DNA from: Chloroflexota bacterium
GTDB lineage: Bacteria; Chloroflexota; Dehalococcoidia; SM23-28-2; JACOUE01
Direction of reading: 5' to 3'
DNA length: 38,688 nt
Assembly (NCBI GenBank): GCA_016178045.1
Contig: JACOUE010000021.1
Span: 1-38,688, forward strand
Part shown: piece after piece, positions 1-7,392 of the stretch
Numbering within the stretch: the first letter of the stretch is position 1
Layout of the letters: each line of letters opens with the position of its first letter
Translations under genes and position numbers: made by a program
Notes under the pieces: generated by a model
Databases searched by the model: none
The model's input: the letters and a program-made list of their open reading frames with translations, nothing else
Told to the model about the DNA's origin: nothing

Positions 1-1488
1 CTCGTAGCCGCCGACGCGGGCGCTCTCACCCGACTGCAGGAGCAGCGGCTCCGAGGCGACACCGAGGACGGAGAGGACCGGCGGCCCCTGCCGCCCGGCG
101 CCCTCGACGGTGTATCCCTCGGAGGCGTTGCCGGTGCCGTAGACGGCGTTCCCCATCTGGAGGAGGACGCCGTCCCCGGCCGCCGTCCCGGGAGGCAGGG
201 GGAACTCCTTCTCCAGCAAGGCGGGCACCTCCTCCGCCTGCGCGAATTCGAACACCAGGCCGCCCGCCTTCACCCTCTCCCCCTCTGACAGCTGGACACT
301 TACGCCCGATGCGTCCTCCTGGAAGGCGATGAGCCGCTGATCGTCGGAGCTGGCGGCGCGGCGCAGGCCGATGACGAACCGCTCGCCGGAGCCGTCCAGG
401 CGGATGCGGGCCAGCGCGGCCTCCACGTCGCCCTCGTCGCTGAGGGTGCGGACGGGCTCGCCCAGGATGGGCGTATCGTCGAAGAGGACGCGGCCGCCGG
501 CGGCGTCGCGCACCACCAGGTGAGGGGCGGGTCGCGTGTCCCAGAGGGGGAGCGTCTCGCGGTAGACGACGTTGCCGCTGGCCAGGTCGCGGACCTGCAC
601 CTCGGCGCCGAAGCCGTAGTAGGCGGCCTGCGAGAAGCGGTAGTGGTTGTAGGTGCAGGGGGAGTTGACGGTGGTGGTACAGCGCTTCACCTCCGTGCCG
701 CGCTGGTATATCACGAGGTCCGACCGGTAGTCCAGGGGCTGGCCGCGCTCGTTGAAGCGACCGATGGTGTCGAGGACGCGGACCTGCATCTGGTCAGGGC
801 GGGAGACGACGGGGAAGACGGGCGCGGTCGAGCCCTCGGCGATGAACAGCGGCGCTTCGAAGCCGGTGGCGCGGCTGACCACGGCGGCCAGGATAAACAG
901 GATCACCGCCGCGTGGGTGAGGAGGGTACCGCCCTGGGCCCAGGGGAAGCGGTCGGCGAAGAGGTACGTTGCTTCGCCCTCCTGGACCCGCTCGACCTTG
1001 TAGCGGTGGCGGCGCAGCACCGCCTCTAGCGCGTCCGGCGCCACCTCTCCCGTCACCGTCAGGCGGTGGGGCGCGACGCGGAAGTAGCGGTCGGGGACGC
1101 GCTTGCGGGGGCGCGTCACCGAGGCCCAGACGCCGGGGACGCGGCCGATGATGTAGACGGCGGTGGAGGCCACCATCAGCCCCAGGCTGACGGCGAACCA
1201 GCGGGCGTGGAAGATGTCGAAAAGGCCGACGCGGTGCATCCAGCCGGTGAGTGGGCCGAACTTGCCTTCCTGGAGGCCGACCCACTGGGCCTCGGCGATG
1301 ACGTCGCCGCGGACGCTGGTGGGGACCTGGGGGAGGAGCACGCCGAGGAGGCTGACGGCGGCGACAAAGGCGATGATGACGGCGGCCCAGCGGGCGCTGC
1401 TGAACAGCCACCAGAGCGCCCGCAGCGGGCTCACCCGCCGGACGAAAGCCGGCCAGTCGGTGCGCGGTAAGACGTGAGGCTCGGCCAC
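1..1488 (-). CDS. resB: ResB cytochrome c biogenesis protein (3' end off the window)
   Basis: Membrane subunit of System II (Ccs) cytochrome c maturation. With CcsA/ResC it carries heme across the membrane and attaches it to apocytochromes on the outer face. The reading frame is open from a GTG at 1488 to the window edge (496 codons, no stop). I translated it from the sequence. It starts MAEPHVLPRTDWPAF and has hydrophobic helices near residues 35-52 (AVIIAFVAAVSLLGVLLPQV), about 90-110, and another with LLTHAAVILFILAAVVSRA. A long extracytoplasmic region follows, with GRFNERGQPLDYRSD and NSPCTYNHYRFSQAAYYG, typical of ResB. The GTG lies 3 bases after the resA stop, and GGAG inside the resA end can serve as ribosome site. 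It is the last visible gene of a five-gene run starting at 4108. The family call is firm; the C-terminus is unseen. Confidence 0.9.
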   Translation of the reverse strand, partial: MAEPHVLPRTDWPAFVRRVSPLRALWWLFSSARWAAVIIAFVAAVSLLGVLLPQVPTSVRGDVIAEAQWVGLQEGKFGPLTGWMHRVGLFDIFHARWFAVSLGLMVASTAVYIIGRVPGVWASVTRPRKRVPDRYFRVAPHRLTVTGEVAPDALEAVLRRHRYKVERVQEGEATYLFADRFPWAQGGTLLTHAAVILFILAAVVSRATGFEAPLFIAEGSTAPVFPVVSRPDQMQVRVLDTIGRFNERGQPLDYRSDLVIYQRGTEVKRCTTTVNSPCTYNHYRFSQAAYYGFGAEVQVRDLASGNVVYRETLPLWDTRPAPHLVVRDAAGGRVLFDDTPILGEPVRTLSDEGDVEAALARIRLDGSGERFVIGLRRAASSDDQRLIAFQEDASGVSVQLSEGERVKAGGLVFEFAQAEEVPALLEKEFPLPPGTAAGDGVLLQMGNAVYGTGNASEGYTVEGAGRQGPPVLSVLGVASEPLLLQSGESARVGGYE

Positions 1489-1491
1489 CCG

Positions 1492-2160
1492 CTACTCCAT
1501 GATCTCGGCGATGCGCTGCAGCAGCTCGTTCTGCTGGATGGCGCCCTGCACGCGGATATCGCGCACGGTCTCAAGGAAGGGGCCCCGGTAGACGCTCCGG
1601 ACCACCCCGTCGCGGTCGATGAAGTAGGTGGTGGGCAGGCCGAGGAGGCGGTACTCGCGCCCGACATCACCCGAATGGTCGATGGGGATGGGAAAGTCCA
1701 TGCCGAAGTCGTCGCTGTAGTCCTGGATAGTGTCCCTGTCCTCCTGCAGGTTCACGCCCACTACCGCCAGCCCCTGGTCGCGGAAGCGGTCGTAGGCGTC
1801 GACCAGCTGGGGGATCTCGCGGCGGCAGGGGGAGCACCAGGTGGCCCAGAAGTTGAGGACCACGGGTTTGCCCCGCAAGCGGCTAAGGCGGAGCTCGCCG
1901 CCGTCCAGGGTGGGCAGGAGGAAGTTCGGCGCGAGCTTTCCCTCCTCGGGGCCGACATCGAATCCCGCACGGACGAGGCGGGCCGGGAGGGACACGGCGC
2001 CGTACCGCTCGCCGGTGAGGGGGCTGACGGCTTCTTCGCCGGGCCGGTACTCCAGCCACCAGATGACGAAGGCGATGGCGGCGATCACCACCACCGGCAG
2101 CAGGACGCTGCGCCAGAACCGACGGTCGGGTCGGGGCAGGGAGCCGATCTCTCCGGCCAT
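1492..2160 (-). CDS. resA: ResA/CcmG-type thiol-disulfide reductase, membrane-anchored thioredoxin
   Basis: Extracytoplasmic thioredoxin that keeps the heme-binding CXXCH cysteines of apocytochrome c reduced. The 222-residue protein has a single N-terminal anchor helix at about residues 19-36 (VLLPVVVIAAIAFVIWWLEY). A TlpA/ResA fold follows from about residue 75 (GKLAPNFLLPTLDGG). The active site is NFWATWCSPCRREIP with C109 and C112. The cis-proline is P176 in LLGLPTTYFIDRDG. Length is slightly above the usual 175-190 because of the basic N-terminal tail and linker. It sits between resC (12-base gap) and resB (3-base gap), the usual System II partners, so its role in cytochrome c assembly rather than general redox work is a safe inference. 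Confidence 0.93.
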   Translation of the reverse strand: MAGEIGSLPRPDRRFWRSVLLPVVVIAAIAFVIWWLEYRPGEEAVSPLTGERYGAVSLPARLVRAGFDVGPEEGKLAPNFLLPTLDGGELRLSRLRGKPVVLNFWATWCSPCRREIPQLVDAYDRFRDQGLAVVGVNLQEDRDTIQDYSDDFGMDFPIPIDHSGDVGREYRLLGLPTTYFIDRDGVVRSVYRGPFLETVRDIRVQGAIQQNELLQRIAEIME

Positions 2161-2172
2161 CGCTCGTCTCGC

Positions 2173-3057
2173 CTACACGCCCGCGTAGCTGTGCAGGCCG
2201 GACACCCAGAGGTTGACGGCGAAGTAGGTGAACAGCACGGCGCCATACCCGGCGACCAGCAGGACCGCCGAGCGCATGCCCGACCAGCCGCGCATGGCGC
2301 GCAGGTGCAGGTAGACGCCGTATATGAGCCAGGTCACGAGGGCAGACGTCTCCTTGGGGTCCCAGGCCCAGTAGCGCCCCCAGGCGGAGTTGCCCCAGTA
2401 GGCGCCCAGCGCTATCCCCAGGGCTAGCAGGGGGAACCCCACGATCACCGACTTGTAAGCGATCTCATCCAGCAGGTCCGCCTTCGGCAGGCGGGGGAAG
2501 CGGTTGCGTTCGCCGCCCTGGAGGAGGTACACGATCCCGGCAGCGAAGGAGACGCTGAGGGCGCTGTAGGCCAGGATCATCATGCCCACGTGGGCGGCCA
2601 GTATCCCCCGGCTCTGGAGAGCGGGTACCAGCGGCTTCACCTCGGCGGGGAAGAAGGCGGCCGCCGTCGCCATCATCGCCAGGACGACGGGCGTGACGAA
2701 GGCGCCGAGTGGGCGCTGGCCGTACCGGCGCTCGAAGAGGACGTGGAAGAGCATGACGCCTCCGGCGAAGGCGACGGTGAACTCCCACATGTTCGACCAG
2801 GGGGCGTGGCCGGCGGCCCGCCAGCGGGCGAACAGGGAGACCGCCAGGAGCGCCGTCGCCGTCCAGCTGGCGAGCGACCCCAGCCGGCCGAAGGAGTCGG
2901 GCAGGCGCTCGAGGGTGGCGACGGTCAGGGAGCCGCCGTTGGTGGCCAGGCGGCGGAGGACGACGCGGGCGCCGAAGGCGTAGCCCCAGTAGAAGACGAC
3001 GGCCGCGGCGGTGGCGATGAGGGCGGCCCAGAAGGTCGTGATCGAAAGCTGTTCCAC
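2173..3057 (-). CDS. ccsB: Cytochrome c biogenesis protein CcsA/CcsB (ResC), heme handling
   Basis: Polytopic heme transporter/ligase subunit of System II. The 294 residues contain about eight hydrophobic segments. The tryptophan-rich WWD signature is at about 221-236 (WGNSAWGRYWAWDPKE), which binds heme on the outer face. Conserved histidines that can act as heme ligands include H156 in GILAAHVGMM and H289 near the C-terminus (SGLHSYAGV). The start is a GTG at 3057. A strong Shine-Dalgarno is not obvious, which suits translational coupling to the gene ending 15 bases upstream. It precedes resA and resB on the same strand, in the classic resC-resA-resB arrangement with a different order from Bacillus. 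The family name varies (ccsA, ccsB, resC). Confidence 0.92.
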   Translation of the reverse strand: MEQLSITTFWAALIATAAAVVFYWGYAFGARVVLRRLATNGGSLTVATLERLPDSFGRLGSLASWTATALLAVSLFARWRAAGHAPWSNMWEFTVAFAGGVMLFHVLFERRYGQRPLGAFVTPVVLAMMATAAAFFPAEVKPLVPALQSRGILAAHVGMMILAYSALSVSFAAGIVYLLQGGERNRFPRLPKADLLDEIAYKSVIVGFPLLALGIALGAYWGNSAWGRYWAWDPKETSALVTWLIYGVYLHLRAMRGWSGMRSAVLLVAGYGAVLFTYFAVNLWVSGLHSYAGV

Positions 3058-3072
3058 GGCAACCGTTTCGGT

Positions 3073-3879
3073 TCAGGGGCTAAAGGCCTGGTCGAGTAGG
3101 GCCCGCACCTGGTCTATAGGCAGGCCCTGGCCCAGATATGAATCAGCGACGCGGATCTCGAAGTGGAGGTGGACCTCAGCGTTCGGGTCGGTCACGCTCT
3201 CCGGCGTACCGGAGTTGCCCACGTACCCGATCACCTGTCCTGCCGCCACCCAGACGTTCTTCTTAATGCCGGGCGCGATGCCATCCAAATGGGCGTACCG
3301 GGTGACAATACCGCCGCCGTGCTCGATCCAGACCTGGCGGCCGCGGAAGCGGTCGAGCGCTTCCTCGTCAGTATAGCCCTGCGTTTGTGAACGGGTCAAC
3401 AATTCGTCGACCTCCTCCGCTGTAAGGGGTACGTAGTCGCGGTCAGCGCGGATGACGAGGCCGGCCTTGGCCGCCAGCACCGGCATGTCCTTGAAGACGG
3501 AGGCGCAGGCCAGGCCGTCGTAGAAGTCGACGCCCTCGTGGACGCCGGCGCGGTAGGGGCGGGGAGCGTTGGGGAGGAGGTTGTCGCTGGTGGGGATGCA
3601 AGCGCCCTCGATCGGGAAGACGAAGCCGCTGAGGACGGGAGGCAGCGAGGTCCCGGTGAAGACGGTGGGCGTGGGCGTGGCGAGGAGGGTGGGGGTGGCG
3701 ACGAGGGTCGGGGTAGCCGTAGCGGTGGCCGTCGGCCTCAGGAGGAGCGTGGGCAAAGGCGTGTCATAGCCGGTAGGCCTGGAGGAGGCGGAGCCGCAGG
3801 CCGCGGCCAGCATCAGCGGCAGGAGGAGGCCGCAGATTACAGCCAGCGGGCGAAGATTGTCGCCGTGGCCCGTCGCCAT
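3073..3879 (-). CDS. M23 (LytM-type) metallopeptidase-like lipoprotein
   Basis: Predicted envelope lipoprotein with a peptidoglycan-endopeptidase fold. The 268 residues start with a signal helix ending in the lipobox LAAAC, so C28 would be lipidated. A Pro/Thr-rich spacer covers residues 49-75 (repeats of ATPTL). The M23 domain runs from about 85 to 250. Zn-site residues are visible: H114 and D118 in GVHEGVDFYDG and H239 in EVHLHFEIR, with H197 in RYAHLD and H237 as catalytic histidines, so it may be active. An insertion at about 150-182 interrupts the usual core. An upstream in-frame extension to 4020 exists, but the signal peptide argues for the ATG at 3879. It lies 16 bases after the copZ-like gene and 15 bases before ccsB. 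Why it belongs to a cytochrome c operon is unknown. Confidence 0.85.
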   Translation of the reverse strand: MATGHGDNLRPLAVICGLLLPLMLAAACGSASSRPTGYDTPLPTLLLRPTATATATPTLVATPTLLATPTPTVFTGTSLPPVLSGFVFPIEGACIPTSDNLLPNAPRPYRAGVHEGVDFYDGLACASVFKDMPVLAAKAGLVIRADRDYVPLTAEEVDELLTRSQTQGYTDEEALDRFRGRQVWIEHGGGIVTRYAHLDGIAPGIKKNVWVAAGQVIGYVGNSGTPESVTDPNAEVHLHFEIRVADSYLGQGLPIDQVRALLDQAFSP

Positions 3880-3895
3880 CCTCTCGGCGCTGCCC

Positions 3896-4108
3896 CTACT
3901 TCCTGACCGGATACCCTTCCTCCGCCATCGCCTGCTCGATGGCGGGGAGGGCAGCCTGCGCTGGGTCGTACTCGAGGGTGACGCGCTTGCTGGCGGGGTC
4001 GCCCTCCAGGAACTGCACACCGGGAAGGGCGGTGACAGCCTTGCGGATGGCGTTGATGCAGTGGTCGCAGGAGATGTTGGGGGCCTCCAGGGTCACTCTC
4101 TGGGGCAT
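3896..4108 (-). CDS. Small HMA-domain metal chaperone (CopZ-like)
   Basis: Seventy-residue single heavy-metal-associated domain protein, the length of CopZ/MerP-type copper chaperones. The metal site is ISCDHC (C14, C17), followed by the expected INAIRKAVTALPGV helix and a C-terminal EEGYPV. This family binds Cu(I) in the cytoplasm and hands it to P-type ATPases or other targets. A strong ribosome site, AGGAGGT, lies 5 bases before the ATG at 4108. It heads the run leading into the M23 lipoprotein and the cytochrome c assembly genes, about 6 kb from copA. It could serve copA or supply copper to heme-copper oxidase assembly; the second idea rests only on neighbourhood. Confidence 0.88.
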   Translation of the reverse strand: MPQRVTLEAPNISCDHCINAIRKAVTALPGVQFLEGDPASKRVTLEYDPAQAALPAIEQAMAEEGYPVRK

Positions 4109-4154
4109 GCGCTACCTCCTGGTCCATACCATGGCGCCGCGCCTGACTAAACGC

Positions 4155-4175
4155 GCGGGCTCGGCGTGAGCCCGC
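4155..4175 (-). terminator. GC-rich hairpin between the ligase-like gene and the copZ-like gene
   Basis: Perfect 8-bp inverted repeat (GCGGGCTC, 5-base loop, GAGCCCGC). It lies in the 103-base gap between the end of the asnB-ligase pair and the start of the copper-chaperone operon. On the minus strand it is followed by GCGTTTAG, a weak T-tract only, so it may be an inefficient or factor-assisted terminator. Confidence 0.4.
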
Positions 4176-4211
4176 AGGGCCAGGTTATCATCCAGGTGGA
4201 CCGCGGTAACA

Positions 4212-4937
4212 CTAATTCACCCTCCTGACCAGAGCCACGGGTGTCTGTTCGCTCCCTTGGCCTAAGGGATTGTCGGCGAAGGTCTTCTCGACCAGCCTTC
4301 TGTCTACGGAATCTGGTGCACCAAGAACCCTTTGGCCCAGGTCATTGGCATCGATTATCGCCACTTGGACCCCGGAAAGGGCGCGGGAGAGTTGTTTTGC
4401 CACCTTATCGGGGTCCTTGGGCGGAAGCTTAGCGTAGTGGTTATAGGGCGGAATCGTATAAGGTGTGGGGCCATCGATTGCGCTAATGTTCTTGTCAGCA
4501 ATGACATAGAACAAGCCCCTGATCCCGAAAAACCTGGGAACGATGGCCAGGATACCTGCAACCAGTATTCGCAGGAGGCCAGCCTCGCGAATAGCCAGTT
4601 CCATGGTCTCCGGACTGCCAATGCCAATGCCCCAAGCCGGCTTCGAAACAAGCCTCGACAGGAACCTGGCCCAAGAAGAAGGCCAGATCTGCTCCACAGG
4701 GAATGCCCTCCCCTGGGCAATGGCGACGATCTTCTCGGATACAGCCACGATGTCATCCCTCTGCAGGAATGGCGTTACCGCTTCCTTCACCACTGACATG
4801 ATGTCGTCGTCCTCAGTAACAAGAGGAGTCTTGATCGGGTAACGGGCATATTCCTTCCCGTCAACCTCAATGATCAGCTGTTTGCCCTGATTGGGCGATG
4901 GCAGGGGCACGGAATCGCTCATGGGGGTCTCCATCAA
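4212..4937 (-). CDS. F420-0:gamma-glutamyl ligase-like protein (CofE family)
   Basis: Resembles the CofE/FbiB ligase family, which joins L-glutamate to an acidic acceptor using GTP. The 241 residues include DDIVAVSEKIVAIAQGR (about 61-77), matching the family's start-strand and SKIVSxxEGR motif. GLFYVIADKNISAIDGPT stands where CofE has its metal-binding Asn/Asp segment. VAIIDANDLGQRVLGAP stands where CofE has SDTFGRP. The region GLLRILVAGILAIVPRFFGI is unusually hydrophobic. No F420 biosynthesis genes are seen nearby, so the acceptor is unknown. The start may be the second ATG at 4922 (MSDSVPLP). Either start overlaps the 3' end of asnB (by 71 or 56 bases), implying coupled translation. Base composition is lower in GC than the flanks. 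The family call is fairly good; the reaction is open. Confidence 0.68.
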   Translation of the reverse strand: MMETPMSDSVPLPSPNQGKQLIIEVDGKEYARYPIKTPLVTEDDDIMSVVKEAVTPFLQRDDIVAVSEKIVAIAQGRAFPVEQIWPSSWARFLSRLVSKPAWGIGIGSPETMELAIREAGLLRILVAGILAIVPRFFGIRGLFYVIADKNISAIDGPTPYTIPPYNHYAKLPPKDPDKVAKQLSRALSGVQVAIIDANDLGQRVLGAPDSVDRRLVEKTFADNPLGQGSEQTPVALVRRVN

Positions 4938-6741
4938 AGAATACTCTCAACCAGAGCTCCAGATTCAGGATCCGCCAAAAGAGCAAACTGTCGTCGGTCT
5001 TGCCTTTGATGAACTCGTGAAAGGCGGCAACCACCTTCTGGGCATCGAAGTACTTCCTGGACCTAAAGTGGGCGCTCTCGAAGATAGCCAGCACCTGGTC
5101 TTTCTCCGCTCGCAGCCACGAGACTTCGGGGGTGGTAAAGCCCACCTTCCATCGCCTGCGAATGATCTTGGGCGGCAAATAGCCCCTCAGGGATCTTCTC
5201 ATAATGTATTTGTTCCAGCCGTTCCTTATCTTTAGGTGAGCTGGTAGGGAAAGTACGAAATCAACCAGATCGTTGTCCAGAAACGGCACCCTTGACTCCA
5301 CGCCAAAGGCCATGGAATTTCTGTCTTGATAACGCAAAAGGGCAGGCAGGCTGAAGATAGTCAGGTCATCGACTAGCCTTCTGTTCAAATCGTCCTTGCT
5401 GGGACCAGGGGGCGGCGTGCTCCTGCTCCCTTCAACAAAATCTCGCCGTAGTAACGTGTCGGGATCTATCGCCTGAATGATCCCCAGCCTCAGCTTCAGC
5501 TGCTCGATGAGGGGCTTCCATAGTACGTCCAGGGCAAAAAGGATCTCTTTCAAAAGCCGAAGAGGCTTCCTCTCGGTGAGCAACTGACGCAGATAGACGA
5601 AATGGTAGGGGACATAACCGGCCAGGAGCTCGTCGGCCCCCTGTCCGTCCAGGAGAACCTTTACCTTCGAAGAGGCAGCCTTCACGACCTCCCATTGGGC
5701 GAAGATGCCGGTGCTCACAAACGGCTCATCCTGGTGATAGATGACTGTCTCCAGCTGATCCCACAGATTATCTCTGCTTGGAAAGACGAGGTGCTCTTGA
5801 ACCTCTGCCGCTCGTGTCACGCAGTTTACGTAGTCGCTCTCGTCATTTATTTCGCCGGGGAACACGGCTGAGAAGGTTTTTTGCCTATCACCGATGACCT
5901 CTCTCTCTGCCAGGCCTTGTTTCAGCAGCGAGTTGATGACCATAACCACCGATGACGAGTCGAGTCCGCCGCTAAGCGAAGTCCCAATCGGCACTTCGCT
6001 GATCAACTGCCTCCTGACCGCGGTCTCGAACAGCGTGGCGAACCGCTGCGCCAGCTCGTCTTCTTTAGCAGTTTGCGGCGGGCCATCAACCTTTGGCTGC
6101 CAATACTTCTGAACCGAGACCCTGCCCTCGCTAAGCACTAGGTATGTGCCCGGTAGCAGCCTTTTAATGCCTTCGAAGAATGTTTCCTCACTGTGATCAT
6201 GAAGGCGGTAAACGAGATACTGATAGATTTGGCGGTCGTTTGGCAGCGTCTTCTTACATCGCAGGAGGGCCTTTATTTCGGAGGCGAAGTACAACTTGTC
6301 TCCTTCGACAAAGTAGTAGAGCGGCTTGATGCCCAATCGGTCTCGAGCCAGGATAAGCCTGTTCGCTTTCCTGTCGAAGAGCGCGAAAGCGAACATGCCA
6401 TTGAGCAGGGGGAACGCTTCCTCGCCGTGCTCCTCGTATAGATGGACGATCACTTCCGTGTCAGAGTTGGTCCGGAAATGGTGCCTGTCTTCTAACTGGT
6501 CTCGCAGCTCCCTATAGTTATATATCTCGCCATTGTAGACGATTACCAACGTTTCGTCCTCGTTGAAGATCGGTTGGCCCCCCCTCTCCAAGTCGATGAT
6601 GGCCAGGCGCCTGTACCCTAATGAAACCGCCTGGCTTAAGAAGTAATCTTCGTCGTCAGGTCCCCTATGGGCCAAACTGGAGACCATAGCCTTCAACAAC
6701 TCATCGTCGCGTGGACCGGCAAAACCAGCTATTCCGCACAT
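4867..6741 (-). CDS. asnB: Asparagine synthetase B-type, glutamine-hydrolysing
   Basis: Makes asparagine, or amidates another carboxyl substrate, from aspartate, glutamine and ATP. The 624 residues begin MCGIAGFAG, with Cys2 as the class II amidotransferase nucleophile after Met removal. AHRGPDD (24-30), YNGEIYNYREL (69-79) and RDRLGIKPLYY (133-143) are the standard glutaminase motifs. The synthetase domain has the PP-loop SGGLDSS at 257-263 and GQGADELLAGY further on. Length matches the AsnB/exopolysaccharide-associated group (about 600-650). No Shine-Dalgarno is obvious. Its GC is visibly lower than the neighbours: hand counts of two 60-base lines at 5881 and 6481 give 32/60 and 28/60, against 44/60 for a line inside copA at 8281. 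It overlaps the ligase-like gene downstream, so the two are likely co-expressed and perhaps acquired together. Confidence 0.92.
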   Translation of the reverse strand: MCGIAGFAGPRDDELLKAMVSSLAHRGPDDEDYFLSQAVSLGYRRLAIIDLERGGQPIFNEDETLVIVYNGEIYNYRELRDQLEDRHHFRTNSDTEVIVHLYEEHGEEAFPLLNGMFAFALFDRKANRLILARDRLGIKPLYYFVEGDKLYFASEIKALLRCKKTLPNDRQIYQYLVYRLHDHSEETFFEGIKRLLPGTYLVLSEGRVSVQKYWQPKVDGPPQTAKEDELAQRFATLFETAVRRQLISEVPIGTSLSGGLDSSSVVMVINSLLKQGLAEREVIGDRQKTFSAVFPGEINDESDYVNCVTRAAEVQEHLVFPSRDNLWDQLETVIYHQDEPFVSTGIFAQWEVVKAASSKVKVLLDGQGADELLAGYVPYHFVYLRQLLTERKPLRLLKEILFALDVLWKPLIEQLKLRLGIIQAIDPDTLLRRDFVEGSRSTPPPGPSKDDLNRRLVDDLTIFSLPALLRYQDRNSMAFGVESRVPFLDNDLVDFVLSLPAHLKIRNGWNKYIMRRSLRGYLPPKIIRRRWKVGFTTPEVSWLRAEKDQVLAIFESAHFRSRKYFDAQKVVAAFHEFIKGKTDDSLLFWRILNLELWLRVFFDGDPHERFRAPAIAQSGQTADH

Positions 6742-7024
6742 AGGAGACTATATGGCCGCGCCTGCTGGTTCGCCTGCGACAGGAGCAGACAGCGCAATCT
6801 GCCAGCAGCCTGGGCGACGGCTTAGGTCACCTTCGACTCTAAAGGTATCGATGCATCGCATACAGGGCTATTCTACCCAGCAACCGCCATCCAAGTCTTT
6901 CCCGGCAAGTTCGTGGTGTCGCCGCAGGTTGGCAATTACGACCGCCGCGGCCGTAGCGTTGGCGATGGCGGCCACCTCTCGCACCTCCGATAAGTGTAAC
7001 GCCCGGCGGCGGGAAACCGCACGG
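6742..7024. other. Non-coding stretch upstream of asnB
   Basis: I see no convincing gene in these 283 bases. Open frames here lack family features. A self-complementary GATGCATC core occurs near 6850. The stretch continues the lower-GC composition of asnB at its left and merges with a permease remnant at its right. After a frame change from that remnant, a minus-strand frame (REVAAIANATAAAVVIANL) reads on to a stop and may be its continuation, but this is weak. Confidence 0.4.
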
Positions 7025-7164
7025 CCCAAGGTTGCGACTGACGGCCAGGGCCAGCGGGAGGCCCAGCAGGAATCCGGCGAGCGCGACGATTAGGCTTTGT
7101 GCTGCGACGACACGGTACAGGTAGCCGTGTGACGCGCCGAGCGCCTTGAGGATGCCGGCCCGCC
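7025..7164 (-). pseudogene. Remnant of an FtsX/MacB-type ABC transporter permease
   Basis: The minus strand encodes AGILKALGASHGYLYRVVAA followed by QSLIVALAGFLLGLPLALAVSRN. This is the classic FtsX-domain segment (Gi-LKALGAS, then a hydrophobic helix with GxxxGLPLAL) found near the C-terminus of MacB/LolC-like permeases. No start codon, no N-terminal domain and no partner ATPase are present. The segment begins abruptly just after the stop of the 71-aa gene and loses frame after about 45 codons. It is best read as a deletion remnant marking an old rearrangement between the copper operon and the asnB segment. Confidence 0.6.
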
Positions 7165-7176
7165 CTGGTTCTGTGT

Positions 7177-7392
7177 CTAGCCCCTGAGGCGCTTGCGCAC
7201 CCAGGGGGTCACTGTGGGCATGAGGATTATCATGCTCAGGAGGAACACCCAGACCGACCCGCCCACGCGGGCCACCCAGGTGTAGTCCCCCGTAAGAACC
7301 GTGACGCTGAAGAACACCGCCGCCGCTAGGAACGACACCGCGGTGTAGATGACAGCACTGACGCGGCCGGCTTGCCGGGGAAGGAACCTCAT
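7177..7392 (-). CDS. Small two-helix membrane protein downstream of copA
   Basis: Seventy-one residues of unknown function. It has two hydrophobic helices, about residues 12-34 ([21 protein letters not shown]) and 41-62 ([21 protein letters not shown]), a basic N-terminus ([10 protein letters not shown]) and a basic C-terminus (WVRKRLRG). The positive-inside rule puts both ends in the cytoplasm. Its ATG overlaps the copA stop by four bases (ATGA), so it is translated with copA. An accessory role in copper export or ATPase stability is inference from this coupling. There are no cysteine or histidine metal motifs; the only potential soft ligands are Met1 and M54/M58. Confidence 0.72.
   Translation of the reverse strand: MRFLPRQAGRVSAVIYTAVSFLAAAVFFSVTVLTGDYTWVARVGGSVWVFLLSMIILMPTVTPWVRKRLRG

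Noticed and set aside
3655-3735. Possible tandem repeat array (gtgg-gcgtgg-type runs)
   Set aside because: It encodes the Pro/Thr-rich linker of the M23 lipoprotein and is ordinary low-complexity coding sequence.
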